Shown piece by piece: positions 43,645 to 52,238 of a stretch of 64,000 nt of DNA (the first letter of the stretch is position 1; each line of letters begins with the position of its first letter). Below the pieces are notes generated by a model, which saw nothing but the letters and a program-made list of their open reading frames with translations, had not been told where the DNA came from and did not search any database. The DNA is from Variovorax paradoxus (GTDB lineage: Bacteria > Pseudomonadota > Gammaproteobacteria > Burkholderiales > Burkholderiaceae_C), in the NCBI RefSeq assembly GCF_902712855.1, contig NZ_LR743507.1:2280001-2344000 (forward strand). Direction: 5' to 3'. Made by a program: the position numbers and the translations under genes.

Positions 43645-44895
43645 TCAGAGCCTGAAGGTCTGCAGGTGGCCGATGCGTTCGGCGATGCCTTCCTGTCCCA
43701 GGTAGTGGCTGTAGGCGCCGCCCTGGATCTTCGCCAGCGTGTCTTCGAGATCCTTCAGCATCGCGTCGCGCTCCACCGCGAAGGCGGGCGGCACGTCGAT
43801 GTCCGCCCTGGCACAGGCTTCCGCGACGAGGTGCGCGCTCGCGGGTGCGCCGCAGGCCGCGCATTTCACGATGGCCTGCACGTCGGGCTCCGCGCCGTTG
43901 TCCAGCAATGCCTGCGTGAGTTCGGGCGAGATCTGTCCGTCGATGTTGCGCAGCACGTCGGCCGCCACCGGCGCACCGGCGCGCACCAATGCGGCGGCCG
44001 CGGCATAGGCGCCGTGCGATACCGCCACGTCGGTGGCGAGCGCACTGCCTTGCAACGGCCCGTCGAAGCCGATGCCCGCGGCGGCAAGCTGGGCAACCAG
44101 CTCGCCGTCGTCCGCGCCGACGGCATGGCGCACCGCGACGCGCGCCAGCGCAGGATGGTGGCGCAGCGTGCCCGCTGTCAGCGGCGTGCGCCAGTCGGCC
44201 ACGGCGCGCCGGTAGTAGGCGACCAGCTTGTCCATCAGGTCGAGGTCGAGCCCGTGTTCCTCGTGCCGGTCGTCGAGGTACTCGAGCAGCGTCTGGCCCG
44301 AGAAATAGTCGCTGGTGGGCGCGAGCGGGTCTTCGTCGAGATGCAGCGCGGCGAAAGCGCCGTGCAGTTCGGCGGCGACGGTGTTCACGCTGTCCTGGTG
44401 CAGCGCATGGGTCCACGCCGGCGGTAGTCCCTTCTTCCAGGCGACGACCTGCCCGTGTTCGGCGCCGGGCTCGACCACCGCGTACATGCGGTCGGTGTAC
44501 TCGAAGCCGCCGAAGGGCAGGTGCGTGAGCTTGCCGCTCCATGGCGTGCCGCTCTCCTGGGCGGCTTCCTCTGCGAGTTCGAGCTCGTGCTCGATCCAGC
44601 CCTGCAGGTCGTTGTAGCCGTCGCTGCCGTTCCAGAAGAGCTCGTTCCAGCTGATGGCTTCGAGGTTGCCCTGCATCTCGAGCGAGAGGTCGTAGTCGAG
44701 GCGGCCGCCCGCTGTCTGCTGCCACAGCCCGAGCAGTGCCTCGGGGATCGGGCCGGCGCAGGCGGCCTGCACCGCGGCAAGCTCCGCTTCGGGCATCGGC
44801 GGTTGCGCGTCGAAGATCACGCGGTCGGCGAACAGCACGACGCCATGCTGGCGGAGGGTGGAGAGTTCGTCGGGTGTGAACCGGATGTCGTTCAT
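43645..44895 (-). CDS. SMI1/KNR4 (SUKH)-like protein with ankyrin-like C-terminus
   Basis: In the 416-residue protein the region around PEALLGLWQQTAGGRLDYDL (residues ~50-70) resembles the start of SMI1/KNR4 domains (usually xPxxLxxFxxxxGG), and the following ~130 residues fit that fold. The C-terminal half has ankyrin-like helical repeats (VAVSHGAYAAAAALVRAGAP, ALLDNGAEPDVQAIVK). SMI1/KNR4 proteins are often immunity proteins, but no toxin gene is adjacent. The ATG at 44895 is preferred over one 47 codons upstream. Confidence 0.65.
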   Translation of the reverse strand: MNDIRFTPDELSTLRQHGVVLFADRVIFDAQPPMPEAELAAVQAACAGPIPEALLGLWQQTAGGRLDYDLSLEMQGNLEAISWNELFWNGSDGYNDLQGWIEHELELAEEAAQESGTPWSGKLTHLPFGGFEYTDRMYAVVEPGAEHGQVVAWKKGLPPAWTHALHQDSVNTVAAELHGAFAALHLDEDPLAPTSDYFSGQTLLEYLDDRHEEHGLDLDLMDKLVAYYRRAVADWRTPLTAGTLRHHPALARVAVRHAVGADDGELVAQLAAAGIGFDGPLQGSALATDVAVSHGAYAAAAALVRAGAPVAADVLRNIDGQISPELTQALLDNGAEPDVQAIVKCAACGAPASAHLVAEACARADIDVPPAFAVERDAMLKDLEDTLAKIQGGAYSHYLGQEGIAERIGHLQTFRL

Positions 44896-45158
44896 GGCTG
44901 AGGCCTCCGTTGTTTTGAAAACTGTAGCGCTTTGAGCCGTGCGGGCAACCCATGACACCCCAGCTTCATGAGGGCGTTGTCGTCGACCGCATCGGTCGCG
45001 CCTGTTGCCGACGCCCTCGCGCAGCGAGGCCGGCACATGGAACGAGGGGTCGTCGGTCCAGCGCGTGCAGGCCAGGCCTTAGAGCGGGAGGCCGAGGCGC
45101 ACGTGCCGAGGTTCGCCGGCGCGAGCGAGCCCTGCCGGAGGTGCGCGGCCGCTCCGGC

Positions 45159-45995
45159 CTACAGGTCGGTGCGCAGCTTCCAGATCTCGGGGAACAGCAC
45201 CACGTCGAGCATCTTGCGCAGGTAGCTCACGCCGCCCGTGCCGCCCGTGCCGCGCTTGAAGCCGATGACGCGTTCGACGGTGGTCACGTGGCGGAAGCGC
45301 CAGAGGCGGAAGGCGTCTTCGAGGTCGGTGAGCTTCTCGCCGAGCTGGTACAGGTCCCAGTGCGCATGCGGTGCGCGGTACACCTCGAGCCATGCCGCCT
45401 CGACGCCGTCGCTCGGCTCGTACGGCTGCGTCCAGTCACGCTCGAGCCGGTCGGCCGGCACCGGCAGGCCGTGGCGCGCCAGCAGGCGCAGCGACTCGTC
45501 GTACAGCGATGGCGCGCGGTAGGCCTCATCGACCTGGGCCAGCAGGTCGGCACGGTGCGCGTGCGGCTTGAGCATGGCGGCGTTCTTGTTGCCCAGCGCG
45601 AACTCGATGCAGCGGTACTGCGCGCTCTGGAAGCCGCTGGAATTGGCGAGGTAGGGGCGCATCGCCGTGTATTCGGGCGGCGTCATGGTGGAGAGCACGG
45701 TCCATGCGCTCACGAGCTGTTCCATGATCCGGCTCACGCGCGCGAGCATCTTGAAGGCGTCGGCCAGTTTCTCTTCGGCAATGCACTTCGTGGCGGCACG
45801 CAGCTCGTGCAGCATGAGCTTCATCCAGAGTTCGCTGGTCTGGTGCTGCACGATGAACAGCATCTCGTCGTGGGCGGGCGAGAGCGGATGCTGCGCGTTG
45901 AGGATTTCGTCGAGGTGCAGGTAGTCGCCGTAGCTCATCGACTGGCTGAAGTCGAGCTGCGCCTTTTCTTCGTGGACGATTTTTTCGGTGCTCAT
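45159..45995 (-). CDS. kynA: Tryptophan 2,3-dioxygenase
   Basis: KynA is a haem enzyme that opens the indole ring of tryptophan to N-formylkynurenine. The 278-residue protein shows MSYGDYLHLDEIL, FIVQHQTSELWMKLMLHELR, RVSRIMEQLVSAWTVLSTM and the C-terminal KRGTGGTGGVSYLRK, all typical. The ATG at 45995 matches the family start. It is the last gene of the kynB-kynU-unknown-kynA run, about 17 bp after the small exported protein. Confidence 0.96.
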   Translation of the reverse strand: MSTEKIVHEEKAQLDFSQSMSYGDYLHLDEILNAQHPLSPAHDEMLFIVQHQTSELWMKLMLHELRAATKCIAEEKLADAFKMLARVSRIMEQLVSAWTVLSTMTPPEYTAMRPYLANSSGFQSAQYRCIEFALGNKNAAMLKPHAHRADLLAQVDEAYRAPSLYDESLRLLARHGLPVPADRLERDWTQPYEPSDGVEAAWLEVYRAPHAHWDLYQLGEKLTDLEDAFRLWRFRHVTTVERVIGFKRGTGGTGGVSYLRKMLDVVLFPEIWKLRTDL

Positions 45996-46011
45996 GATGT
46001 TTGCTGGCGGA

Positions 46012-46509
46012 TCATCGCCAGACCACGGCGGTGTAGGAAGGCAGGCCCATGCCGGACGCCTTCTTCGGATAGACGAAGCGAACGACTTCATTCTTGCGCT
46101 TGTATTCCTGGTAGGTCTCGCCGCCGGGAATGCGGCCTTTCTCGCCAGGCGTATAGCCTGCGTCCCGCGCTTCCTTCACGAGGCGCTCGAAGGCGGCCTT
46201 GTCGGTCAGCGAGAGCTGCACGCCATCCTCGCTGCGACGGCTTTCCACGTAGGTGGACTTCATCAGGTGCGTGGTCTGACCGTCGACGGACTTTTCGTAT
46301 TCGATCATGCTCACCTCGTCGGTCACGGTCTTGTCCGCATACGAGAAGCCCTGGCTCCTGATCTGTTCGCGGAAGGCGTCGGGCGTCAGCCCGGCCAGTG
46401 CCTTGAGCTGCGGCAGGGTGAACGCCGGTTGCTGCGCGAAGGCGGGCGCCGACAGCATCAGCAAGGCGGCGCAAAAGGTGGTGAGCCGGTGTTTCATCGA
46501 AGGCTTCAT
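46012..46509 (-). CDS. Small exported protein inside the kynurenine operon
   Basis: The 165-residue protein has a signal peptide (MKHRLTTFCAALLMLSAPAF, cut near AFAQQ). The mature part has no cysteines and mixes charged helices with a Lys-rich C-terminus (VVRFVYPKKAS). It starts 1 bp after the kynU stop and ends just before kynA, so it must be co-transcribed. I do not recognise the family. The start could be 46509 or the second ATG at 46497. Confidence 0.7.
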   Translation of the reverse strand: MKPSMKHRLTTFCAALLMLSAPAFAQQPAFTLPQLKALAGLTPDAFREQIRSQGFSYADKTVTDEVSMIEYEKSVDGQTTHLMKSTYVESRRSEDGVQLSLTDKAAFERLVKEARDAGYTPGEKGRIPGGETYQEYKRKNEVVRFVYPKKASGMGLPSYTAVVWR

Positions 46510-46510
46510 C

Positions 46511-47821
46511 TCAGGTCACTGCGTTCTTGCGGTTGAACTCTTCGCGTTTCCACTCGCCCGTCTCGAGCACCTGCACGAGATGCTCGACCGAGTTCCACAC
46601 GTCCTCGAAACCGATGTACAGCGGCGTGAAGCCGAAGCGCAGGATGTCGGGCATCTGCGAATCGCCTGCGCGGTAGTCGCCGATCACGCCGCGCGCGATC
46701 AGCGCCTGCACGATGGCATAGGCGCCCGAGCCGCCTTGCGGGTCTTCCGGGTTCTTGCGGCTCAGGCAGACCTGCGAGCCGCGCTGTGCGTGGTCGCGCG
46801 GCGTGACCAGCGACAGGCCGTGGCCGGCGCAGCGCTCTTCCACCAGCCGGATGAACAGGTCGGTGAGCGCGAGCGACTTGGTACGCAGGGCGGACATGGC
46901 GCCCTGGTCGCCATTGAAGGACTCCGCCGCGAGCACCGTGTCGAGGCCGCATTCCAGTCCGGCCAGCGCAATGATCGGCTGCGTGCCGCAGAGGTAGCGG
47001 CCCACGCCCGGCGCGGGGCGGTAGTGCGGCGTGAACTCGAAGGGCGCCGCGTGGCCCCACCAGCCCGACAGCGGCTGTTCGAACTGTCCGGCGTGCTTCG
47101 TGTGCACCCAGGCGAACGCCGGCGCACCGGGGCCGCCATTGAGGTATTTGTAGCCGCAGCCGATCGCGTAGTCGGCATCGGCGTCGTTGAGTGCCACGGG
47201 CACCGCGCCGGCGCTGTGCGCCAAGTCCCACACGGTGAGCGCGCCCACGGCGTGCGCAGCGGCGGTAATGGCCTTCATGTCGTGCATGGCGCCGGTGCGG
47301 TAGTTGACGTGCGTGAGCATCAGCACGGCGACCTCGTCGGTCAGCACAGAGTCCGGGCCCTGCAGTTCGTGCGCTTCGATCAGCTTCAGCGTGAAGCCGC
47401 GCTCGCGGCAGAGCGACTCGGCGATGTAGAGGTCGGTCGGGAAGTTGCTTCGCTCGCTGACGACCAGCTTGCGTCCGCTGTCTTTCTGTTGAGACAGCGC
47501 CGCGAACAGCACCTTGTAGAGATTGACGGATGTGCTGTCGGTGCACACCACCTCGCCGGGGGCCGCGCCGATCACGCGGGCGACCTTGTCGCCCAGGCGC
47601 TGCGGCAGGTCGAACCAGCTCGCCGTGTTCCACGAGCGGATCAGGCCTTCACCCCATTCCCTGGTGACGACCTCGGCGATGCGCGCGGGCGCGGCCTTGG
47701 GCATCACGCCGAGCGAGTTGCCGTCGAGGTAGAGCACGTCGGCGGGAACGATGAACTGGTCGCGCAGGGCGCGCAGCGGGTCTTGCGCGTCGAGCGCGCG
47801 GCAGTCTGAAAGGGTCGTCAT
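46511..47821 (-). CDS. kynU: Kynureninase
   Basis: KynU is a PLP enzyme cleaving kynurenine to anthranilate and alanine. The 436-residue protein has the N-terminal DVLYLDGNSLGVMPKAA, DSTSVNLYKVL, DLAHSAGAVPVAL and the PLP-lysine region AIGCGYKYLNGGPG (Lys225). Length and motifs match the family. It follows kynB by 11 bp. Confidence 0.97.
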   Translation of the reverse strand: MTTLSDCRALDAQDPLRALRDQFIVPADVLYLDGNSLGVMPKAAPARIAEVVTREWGEGLIRSWNTASWFDLPQRLGDKVARVIGAAPGEVVCTDSTSVNLYKVLFAALSQQKDSGRKLVVSERSNFPTDLYIAESLCRERGFTLKLIEAHELQGPDSVLTDEVAVLMLTHVNYRTGAMHDMKAITAAAHAVGALTVWDLAHSAGAVPVALNDADADYAIGCGYKYLNGGPGAPAFAWVHTKHAGQFEQPLSGWWGHAAPFEFTPHYRPAPGVGRYLCGTQPIIALAGLECGLDTVLAAESFNGDQGAMSALRTKSLALTDLFIRLVEERCAGHGLSLVTPRDHAQRGSQVCLSRKNPEDPQGGSGAYAIVQALIARGVIGDYRAGDSQMPDILRFGFTPLYIGFEDVWNSVEHLVQVLETGEWKREEFNRKNAVT

Positions 47822-47832
47822 AAGCGGAGGTT

Positions 47833-48483
47833 TCAGCGGGGGAGTTCGCGCAGCACGGCGCGAACGGGGGAGGCATCTGCACTGACCAGCTTCAGCGGCA
47901 GCGCGATGAGTTCGTAGTCACCCTCGGGCACGTCGTCGAGCACGAGGTTCTCGAGCACGCGCAGGTCGAGGCGGCGAATGCATTGATGGCTCTCCAGCGT
48001 CTTGCTGTCGGCCGGATCGATGCTCGCGGTGTCGATGCCGATGAGCTTCACGCCCATGGCCGCGAGGCGCTCGACGGTGGCGGGGGCATAGGCAGCGAGC
48101 TGAGGGTCCCAGCGGCCGACGGGCATCGTGGCGTAGGTGCGCACCAGCACGCGCGGCGGCAGTCGGCTGTCGACGGCGTGGGCGATGTGCTCCCACTCGA
48201 TCAGCGGACCCTTGCCGATCGCGTGGATCACGCGGCAGGGCCCGAGGAACGGCGTGAGGTCGACGTCGCCGATGGTCTGGCCCTCGGGGTCGTAGTGCAG
48301 TGGCGCATCGGCATGCGCGCCGACGTGGGGCGAGAGCCTGATCTCGCTGACATTCACCGGGCACCCCGGGGAGATGGTCGCGGCCCAGCGCTGCTGGTAG
48401 GGCGTGTCGCCGGGAAAGACCGGCGCGCCCTCATGCACGGGCGGTGAAATGTCCCGGATACGTTGCGGGTGTGAAGTAGCCAT
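47833..48483 (-). CDS. kynB: Kynurenine formamidase (arylformamidase)
   Basis: KynB hydrolyses N-formylkynurenine to kynurenine. The 216-residue metal-dependent cyclase-type protein has GDTPYQQRW and HVGAHADAPLHYD near residue 55 (metal ligands) and IGIDTASIDPADS. It is the first gene of the kyn operon, so its promoter should lie in 48484-48553. Confidence 0.95.
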   Translation of the reverse strand: MATSHPQRIRDISPPVHEGAPVFPGDTPYQQRWAATISPGCPVNVSEIRLSPHVGAHADAPLHYDPEGQTIGDVDLTPFLGPCRVIHAIGKGPLIEWEHIAHAVDSRLPPRVLVRTYATMPVGRWDPQLAAYAPATVERLAAMGVKLIGIDTASIDPADSKTLESHQCIRRLDLRVLENLVLDDVPEGDYELIALPLKLVSADASPVRAVLRELPR

Positions 48484-48553
48484 GGCTGGAAGTTAGCGCC
48501 GGGCGATGGGGCGTGGTGTCGGTAATTTCCAACACGAAACGCCGAATGTTGTT

Positions 48554-49666
48554 TCAGTGTCCGAGTGCCAGGCAGGCCTGCAGTAGCGCAGTGCGGCATT
48601 GACCCGACACCATGCCGCGCCACTCGTCGTCGTCCACGTAGAAGGCGTTGCGCAATTCCCGCTTGATGGCGGCCTGCTGCTCGGCACTGGCCGTCCCCGG
48701 GTAGCGGTGCAGCCATTGATCGGGACGCAGCATGTCCAGGATCGAGGTCTTGCGCGTCCCGTACTCGAGCGCGATGCCGACGCTCTCGGCCTGCGGGCAT
48801 TCGCCGAACACTGCACCGACTGCGTGACCGACCACCTGGCGCGAGGCCGAGTCGCCCGCCCAGGCGGCGACCACGTCCGCTCCCCAGATGCTGCGGGCCA
48901 GCCGCAGGTTGTCGAAGGTGCCGGGCAAGCCGGCGTGGATCTTCTCGCCGTGACCGCAGCGTCCGAGACCCGTGTGCACGTCGATCCAGGCGATGCGGCG
49001 GCGGCCGGCGCCGTGGGCGCGAAGGACCGCGCGCAGCATCTCGTTGCTCCAGCTTGGCGCCGTACCCGAATAGAACAGCCCGTCGGCAAACTCGGACTGT
49101 CCCGTGGTCACGGCCTCATGGAATGCGGCTTCGCCGTGCATGGCGATGTAGCTTGCGATGGCCTGGGCGTTGTCAGCGGAAGGCGGCCATTGCGCGGGCA
49201 GCATCAGATCGTGCAGCCCGGCGTAGGCCGGATTGCGCGTAGGCCGGGCGAAGTCGATGAAGTTCCGGTTCAGGTCGACGTTGTGTTCGTTGGTGCGGCG
49301 TAGATGCGAAAAACCGAAGGGGTTGACCGCGTGAATCAGCAGCAAGGCCACGCGGCGCTGCCGTGCCAGCGCCAGCAGGGCGTCATCGCGCAGGAGGGCC
49401 ACCTGGCAGCCCGAACCGCAGAAGCCCTCCACACCGTGAACGCCCGAACTCAGGATCAGCAGCGATGTGGCTTCGGCAGCGCCGATGAGCGCCACGTCGG
49501 TGGACAGAGTTTCGCCCTGAGCGCCGGCCAGGTCCACCTGTACGTGGTGTTCGAGCTGGGCACCGGCGCGTCGGGCGGCGGCAACGAACCTGGCGCGGGC
49601 TTCGGCGTAGTCCTGCGAAAAGCAGTCGCGCACCGGGGTGTGATTCAGGAGCGTGCGGCTTTGCAT
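48554..49666 (-). CDS. DUF2817 (M14-like zinc carboxypeptidase fold) protein
   Basis: The 370-residue protein shows SSGVHGVEGFCGSGCQ (His and Glu as in M14 zinc ligands), NPFGFSHLRRTNEHNVDLNRNF, a second likely histidine in WIDVHTGLG, and a Glu in ALEYGT. DUF2817 proteins are predicted zinc hydrolases of unknown substrate. It follows a Bug solute-binding protein gene by 10 bp, suggesting it processes a compound taken up by that system. Confidence 0.8.
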   Translation of the reverse strand: MQSRTLLNHTPVRDCFSQDYAEARARFVAAARRAGAQLEHHVQVDLAGAQGETLSTDVALIGAAEATSLLILSSGVHGVEGFCGSGCQVALLRDDALLALARQRRVALLLIHAVNPFGFSHLRRTNEHNVDLNRNFIDFARPTRNPAYAGLHDLMLPAQWPPSADNAQAIASYIAMHGEAAFHEAVTTGQSEFADGLFYSGTAPSWSNEMLRAVLRAHGAGRRRIAWIDVHTGLGRCGHGEKIHAGLPGTFDNLRLARSIWGADVVAAWAGDSASRQVVGHAVGAVFGECPQAESVGIALEYGTRKTSILDMLRPDQWLHRYPGTASAEQQAAIKRELRNAFYVDDDEWRGMVSGQCRTALLQACLALGH

Positions 49667-49676
49667 GCATGCCTTT

Positions 49677-50684
49677 TCATTGCGGTTGGTAGCCGGAGCG
49701 GCGGATCACCGGACCCCAGGTGTCCGAGATGCGCTGAATGCCCTGAGCGAGCGCTTCGGGGCCGCCGTAGTTCGCCGGCGAGCCCAGGGTCTGCAGGCGC
49801 TCCCTTGACTTGTCCGAGGCCAGCGCGACGCGCACGGCCTCGCTGTAGCGCGCGACAAGCGCCGGCGTGGTGCCCGCCGGCGCGTAGAGGCCGATGATGT
49901 TGGGCAACTCGAGCCCCTGGATGCCGAGTTCCGAGAAGGTTGGTACCTCGGGCAGATCGGGTTGCCGCGCGCTGCCCGAGACGGCCAGGATCCGGACTTT
50001 CCCGCTCTTGGCAAACGGGATGAGCTCGATCGTGGAGGTCATGCCGAACGGGATCTGGCTTGCCGACAGATCCATGACCATGGGCGAGCCGCCACGGTAG
50101 GCAACGGGCGTGGCGTCGATGCCCAGGCCCCTGGCCAGCAGTCCGACCGCGAACTCCGGCATGCTGCCGGGCGCCGGGACGCCGAAGTTGGCCTTGCCCG
50201 GGCTCCGGCGCGCCCAATCGGCAATGTCATTGAGATGTTCAAGGCGCGTCCCGGAATTCGTTGCCAGCGCGAACACGAGCTTGTCGCTGACCAGTGCAAC
50301 GGGTGCGAAATCCCTGCTGGCGCTGAAACCCGGGTTCTTCAGTGTGTGAGGCAGGATGGCCACGGTGTGGTCGTTGGTCAGCAGGAGCGTGTTGCCGTCG
50401 GCCGCTGCGGCTTTCAGCGCCTGCGCGGCAATGAGGCCTCCCGCCCCGGGCCGGTTGTCCACCACGACGGGCTGGCCCAGCGCCTGGCCCATGCCTTCGG
50501 CCAGGATGCGTGCGACGGTGTCGACACCGCCCCCGGCGGCGAAGCCGACCAGGATGCGTACCGGCGGCTTGTCCTGCGCCGTGGCATTCCAGGTGGCGGC
50601 AAGCCCGAGTGTCAGAAGCGCCGCGCAGCGAGTCCAACGGGTCCAGCGAGCGGCCGCGCTCGCGCGTGAGGGAGAGGGTGACAT
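49677..50684 (-). CDS. Bug-family tripartite tricarboxylate transporter solute-binding protein
   Basis: The 335-residue protein has a signal peptide (LLTLGLAATWNATA) and the Bug fold with PVRILVGFAAGGGVDTVARI, VVDNRPGAGGLIAAQALK and a later YAPAGTTPALVARYSEAV. Bug proteins bind organic acids in the periplasm; no TctA/TctB membrane genes are adjacent, which is common in Burkholderiales. The ATG at 50684 is preferred over 50771, which overlaps the divergent LysR start. Confidence 0.9.
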   Translation of the reverse strand: MSPSPSRASAAARWTRWTRCAALLTLGLAATWNATAQDKPPVRILVGFAAGGGVDTVARILAEGMGQALGQPVVVDNRPGAGGLIAAQALKAAAADGNTLLLTNDHTVAILPHTLKNPGFSASRDFAPVALVSDKLVFALATNSGTRLEHLNDIADWARRSPGKANFGVPAPGSMPEFAVGLLARGLGIDATPVAYRGGSPMVMDLSASQIPFGMTSTIELIPFAKSGKVRILAVSGSARQPDLPEVPTFSELGIQGLELPNIIGLYAPAGTTPALVARYSEAVRVALASDKSRERLQTLGSPANYGGPEALAQGIQRISDTWGPVIRRSGYQPQ

Positions 50685-50770
50685 CCGGATGGTCCTTGGG
50701 ATGGTGGAAAAAACGTCGGCCCCACTGTAGAAACGCGGCTGTATAAAAGAAAGACAAGAGTTTTTAGTCA

Positions 50771-51730
50771 ATGATCAATTCAATTGATGGTGCCGACGTT
50801 GCCGCGTCTGCGCCTTCGCTTGCGAGCCTGCGCCAGCTGCAGATCTTTCGTGCGGTGGCCGAGTGCGGCAGCATCCGTGCAGCCGCGCGAGAGCTGCATC
50901 TGACGCAACCGGCCGCCACGCATGCCGTGCGTGAACTCGAGCGCAGCGTCGGCGCGCCGCTGTTCGCGCGCAGCGTCAAGGGGGTGATCGTGACCGAGAT
51001 CGGCACAGCGCTGCTGCGTCGCAGCCATCTGGTCTTCAACGAGATGCGCCGTGCGCAGGAAGAGATCGCTCAATTGCGCGACGGCACGGGCGGGCGGCTC
51101 TCCATCGCGTTCAGCTCAGCCGCAGCCCAGTTGCTGCCGACGGCACTGATGGATTTCCGTGCGCGTCGGCCCGGCGTGTTGCTGGAACTGCAGGAGCTGA
51201 CATGGCCCAGCGCCGACGAGCGCTGGCACCGTGGCGGCTACGACTTCGCGGTGATCAGCGAACTGGACGGGCCGACCGAAGATGGGCTGGAGCGCGAAAT
51301 GCTGCTTGAACAACCGCTGTTCGTGGCGGCGCGTGCGAGCCATCCGCAGGCCCGGGCGCGCTCGCTCAAGGGTCTGCAGCACTGTCTGTGGCTGGTGCCC
51401 GGGTACGGGCTGCCGTTGCTGCAGCGCCTGTTCGCCGCCCGGCGCATGCCGCCGCCCGCGGATGTCATTGCCTGCCAGTCCTTGCAGATGGCACTGACGC
51501 TGCTGCATCGAACCGACGCGCTGGCGCTGCTTTCCGGCTACCTGATCGGTGGACGGGGCACCTCGCACGGCCTGGTGCGGCTCCCGCTTCCCGGGCCGCC
51601 GCTGGCGCTGTTGCGGATCACGCTGCTGGTTCGCGATGCCCAGGCATTGACGCCGGCTGCGCGCATCTTCATCGACTGCCTGCGGCGTGCAGCGAAGGAG
51701 GCGGCAACGCCGATCGAGGGCGTGGTGTGA
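50771..51730 (+). CDS. LysR-family transcriptional regulator divergent from the Bug-DUF2817 pair
   Basis: The 319-residue protein has an N-terminal LysR HTH (residues ~18-75, LRQLQIFRAVAECGSIRAAA) and a LysR substrate domain. It is divergent from the Bug gene, so it probably controls uptake and cleavage of that ligand. Codons 2-6 contain a 15-bp palindrome with an LTTR box, placing an operator over its own start. Confidence 0.9.
   Translation: MINSIDGADVAASAPSLASLRQLQIFRAVAECGSIRAAARELHLTQPAATHAVRELERSVGAPLFARSVKGVIVTEIGTALLRRSHLVFNEMRRAQEEIAQLRDGTGGRLSIAFSSAAAQLLPTALMDFRARRPGVLLELQELTWPSADERWHRGGYDFAVISELDGPTEDGLEREMLLEQPLFVAARASHPQARARSLKGLQHCLWLVPGYGLPLLQRLFAARRMPPPADVIACQSLQMALTLLHRTDALALLSGYLIGGRGTSHGLVRLPLPGPPLALLRITLLVRDAQALTPAARIFIDCLRRAAKEAATPIEGVV
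50774..50788. promoter_or_regulatory. LTTR-box palindrome over the LysR start
   Basis: ATCAATT-C-AATTGAT is a perfect inverted repeat matching ATC-N9-GAT (and T-N11-A). It begins 3 bp after the A of the ATG at 50771. Regulator binding would cover the start region and act as autorepression. Confidence 0.5.
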
Positions 51731-51807
51731 TGCGCGGCAACTTCAACCTCGTTCGTCGCGCCTGCCTTGCCCCCTGCGCATGAGCGAGACTGCCGCGAAC
51801 CCGGCGG

Positions 51808-52116
51808 CTAGGTTGCCAGCGAAGGCAGTCCATGCCGGGCGCGCGCTCGCTCGCAGGCGCCGCTGCCTGCCTGCAGCTCGTGGCAGGGATTGGGTCGCCA
51901 TTCGTAGATGCCGCAGCTGACCGATTGCCCGATCTTGCCGCCCAGGGCGGCGCAGCGCATGGGCGTGTGGTCCGTGCCGCGCATGCGGCAGATCGCGTCG
52001 TTCACCTCGACCGCGAGGCCGGACGGCACCCGGCCGCCGTTGTCGTCGAGTTCGTGGACGCTGAAGTCGACGCGGTAGCTGGCGCAGCAGGCGCCGCATT
52101 GCTGGCAGTCGTTCAT
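51808..52116 (-). CDS. YkgJ-type CxxCxxCC zinc/iron-binding protein
   Basis: The 102-residue protein starts MNDCQQCGACCASYRVDF with the CxxCxxCC cluster and has further cysteines (AICRMRGT, MRCAALGG, VSCGIYEWRPNPCHE). The family is a predicted metal-chelating domain; function is unknown. The ATG at 52116 is chosen because the longer upstream frame lacks similarity. It lies between the LysR gene and argF without an obvious partner. Confidence 0.85.
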   Translation of the reverse strand: MNDCQQCGACCASYRVDFSVHELDDNGGRVPSGLAVEVNDAICRMRGTDHTPMRCAALGGKIGQSVSCGIYEWRPNPCHELQAGSGACERARARHGLPSLAT

Positions 52117-52147
52117 GGCAGGGACCAGTTCACTGTCTATTCCATCA

Positions 52148-52235
52148 ACACCGCGGAACCGGCTTTGCCGGGCCGCAGGCGCTGCCCCCGGCGAGGCAGC
52201 GGTGAAGCGACACGAAGTGCGCGAAGCCGGGGGAG
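52148..52235 (+). repeat. Intergenic repeat, copy B
   Basis: The same ordered blocks as 31685-31775 appear here: ACACCG-GGAACCGGCT-GCCGGGCC, CTGCCCCCGG, then GAAGCGACAC-AAGTGCGC-AAGCC-GGGG. It lies just beyond the argF stop, upstream of the ykgJ-like start. Confidence 0.65.
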
Positions 52236-52238
52236 TGC

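Noticed and set aside
45079..45158. A gene or RNA in the gap between kynA and the SMI1-like gene (44896-45158)
   Set aside because: I see only GC-rich sequence with shadows of neighbouring frames, no start with a ribosome site and no tRNA-like fold.
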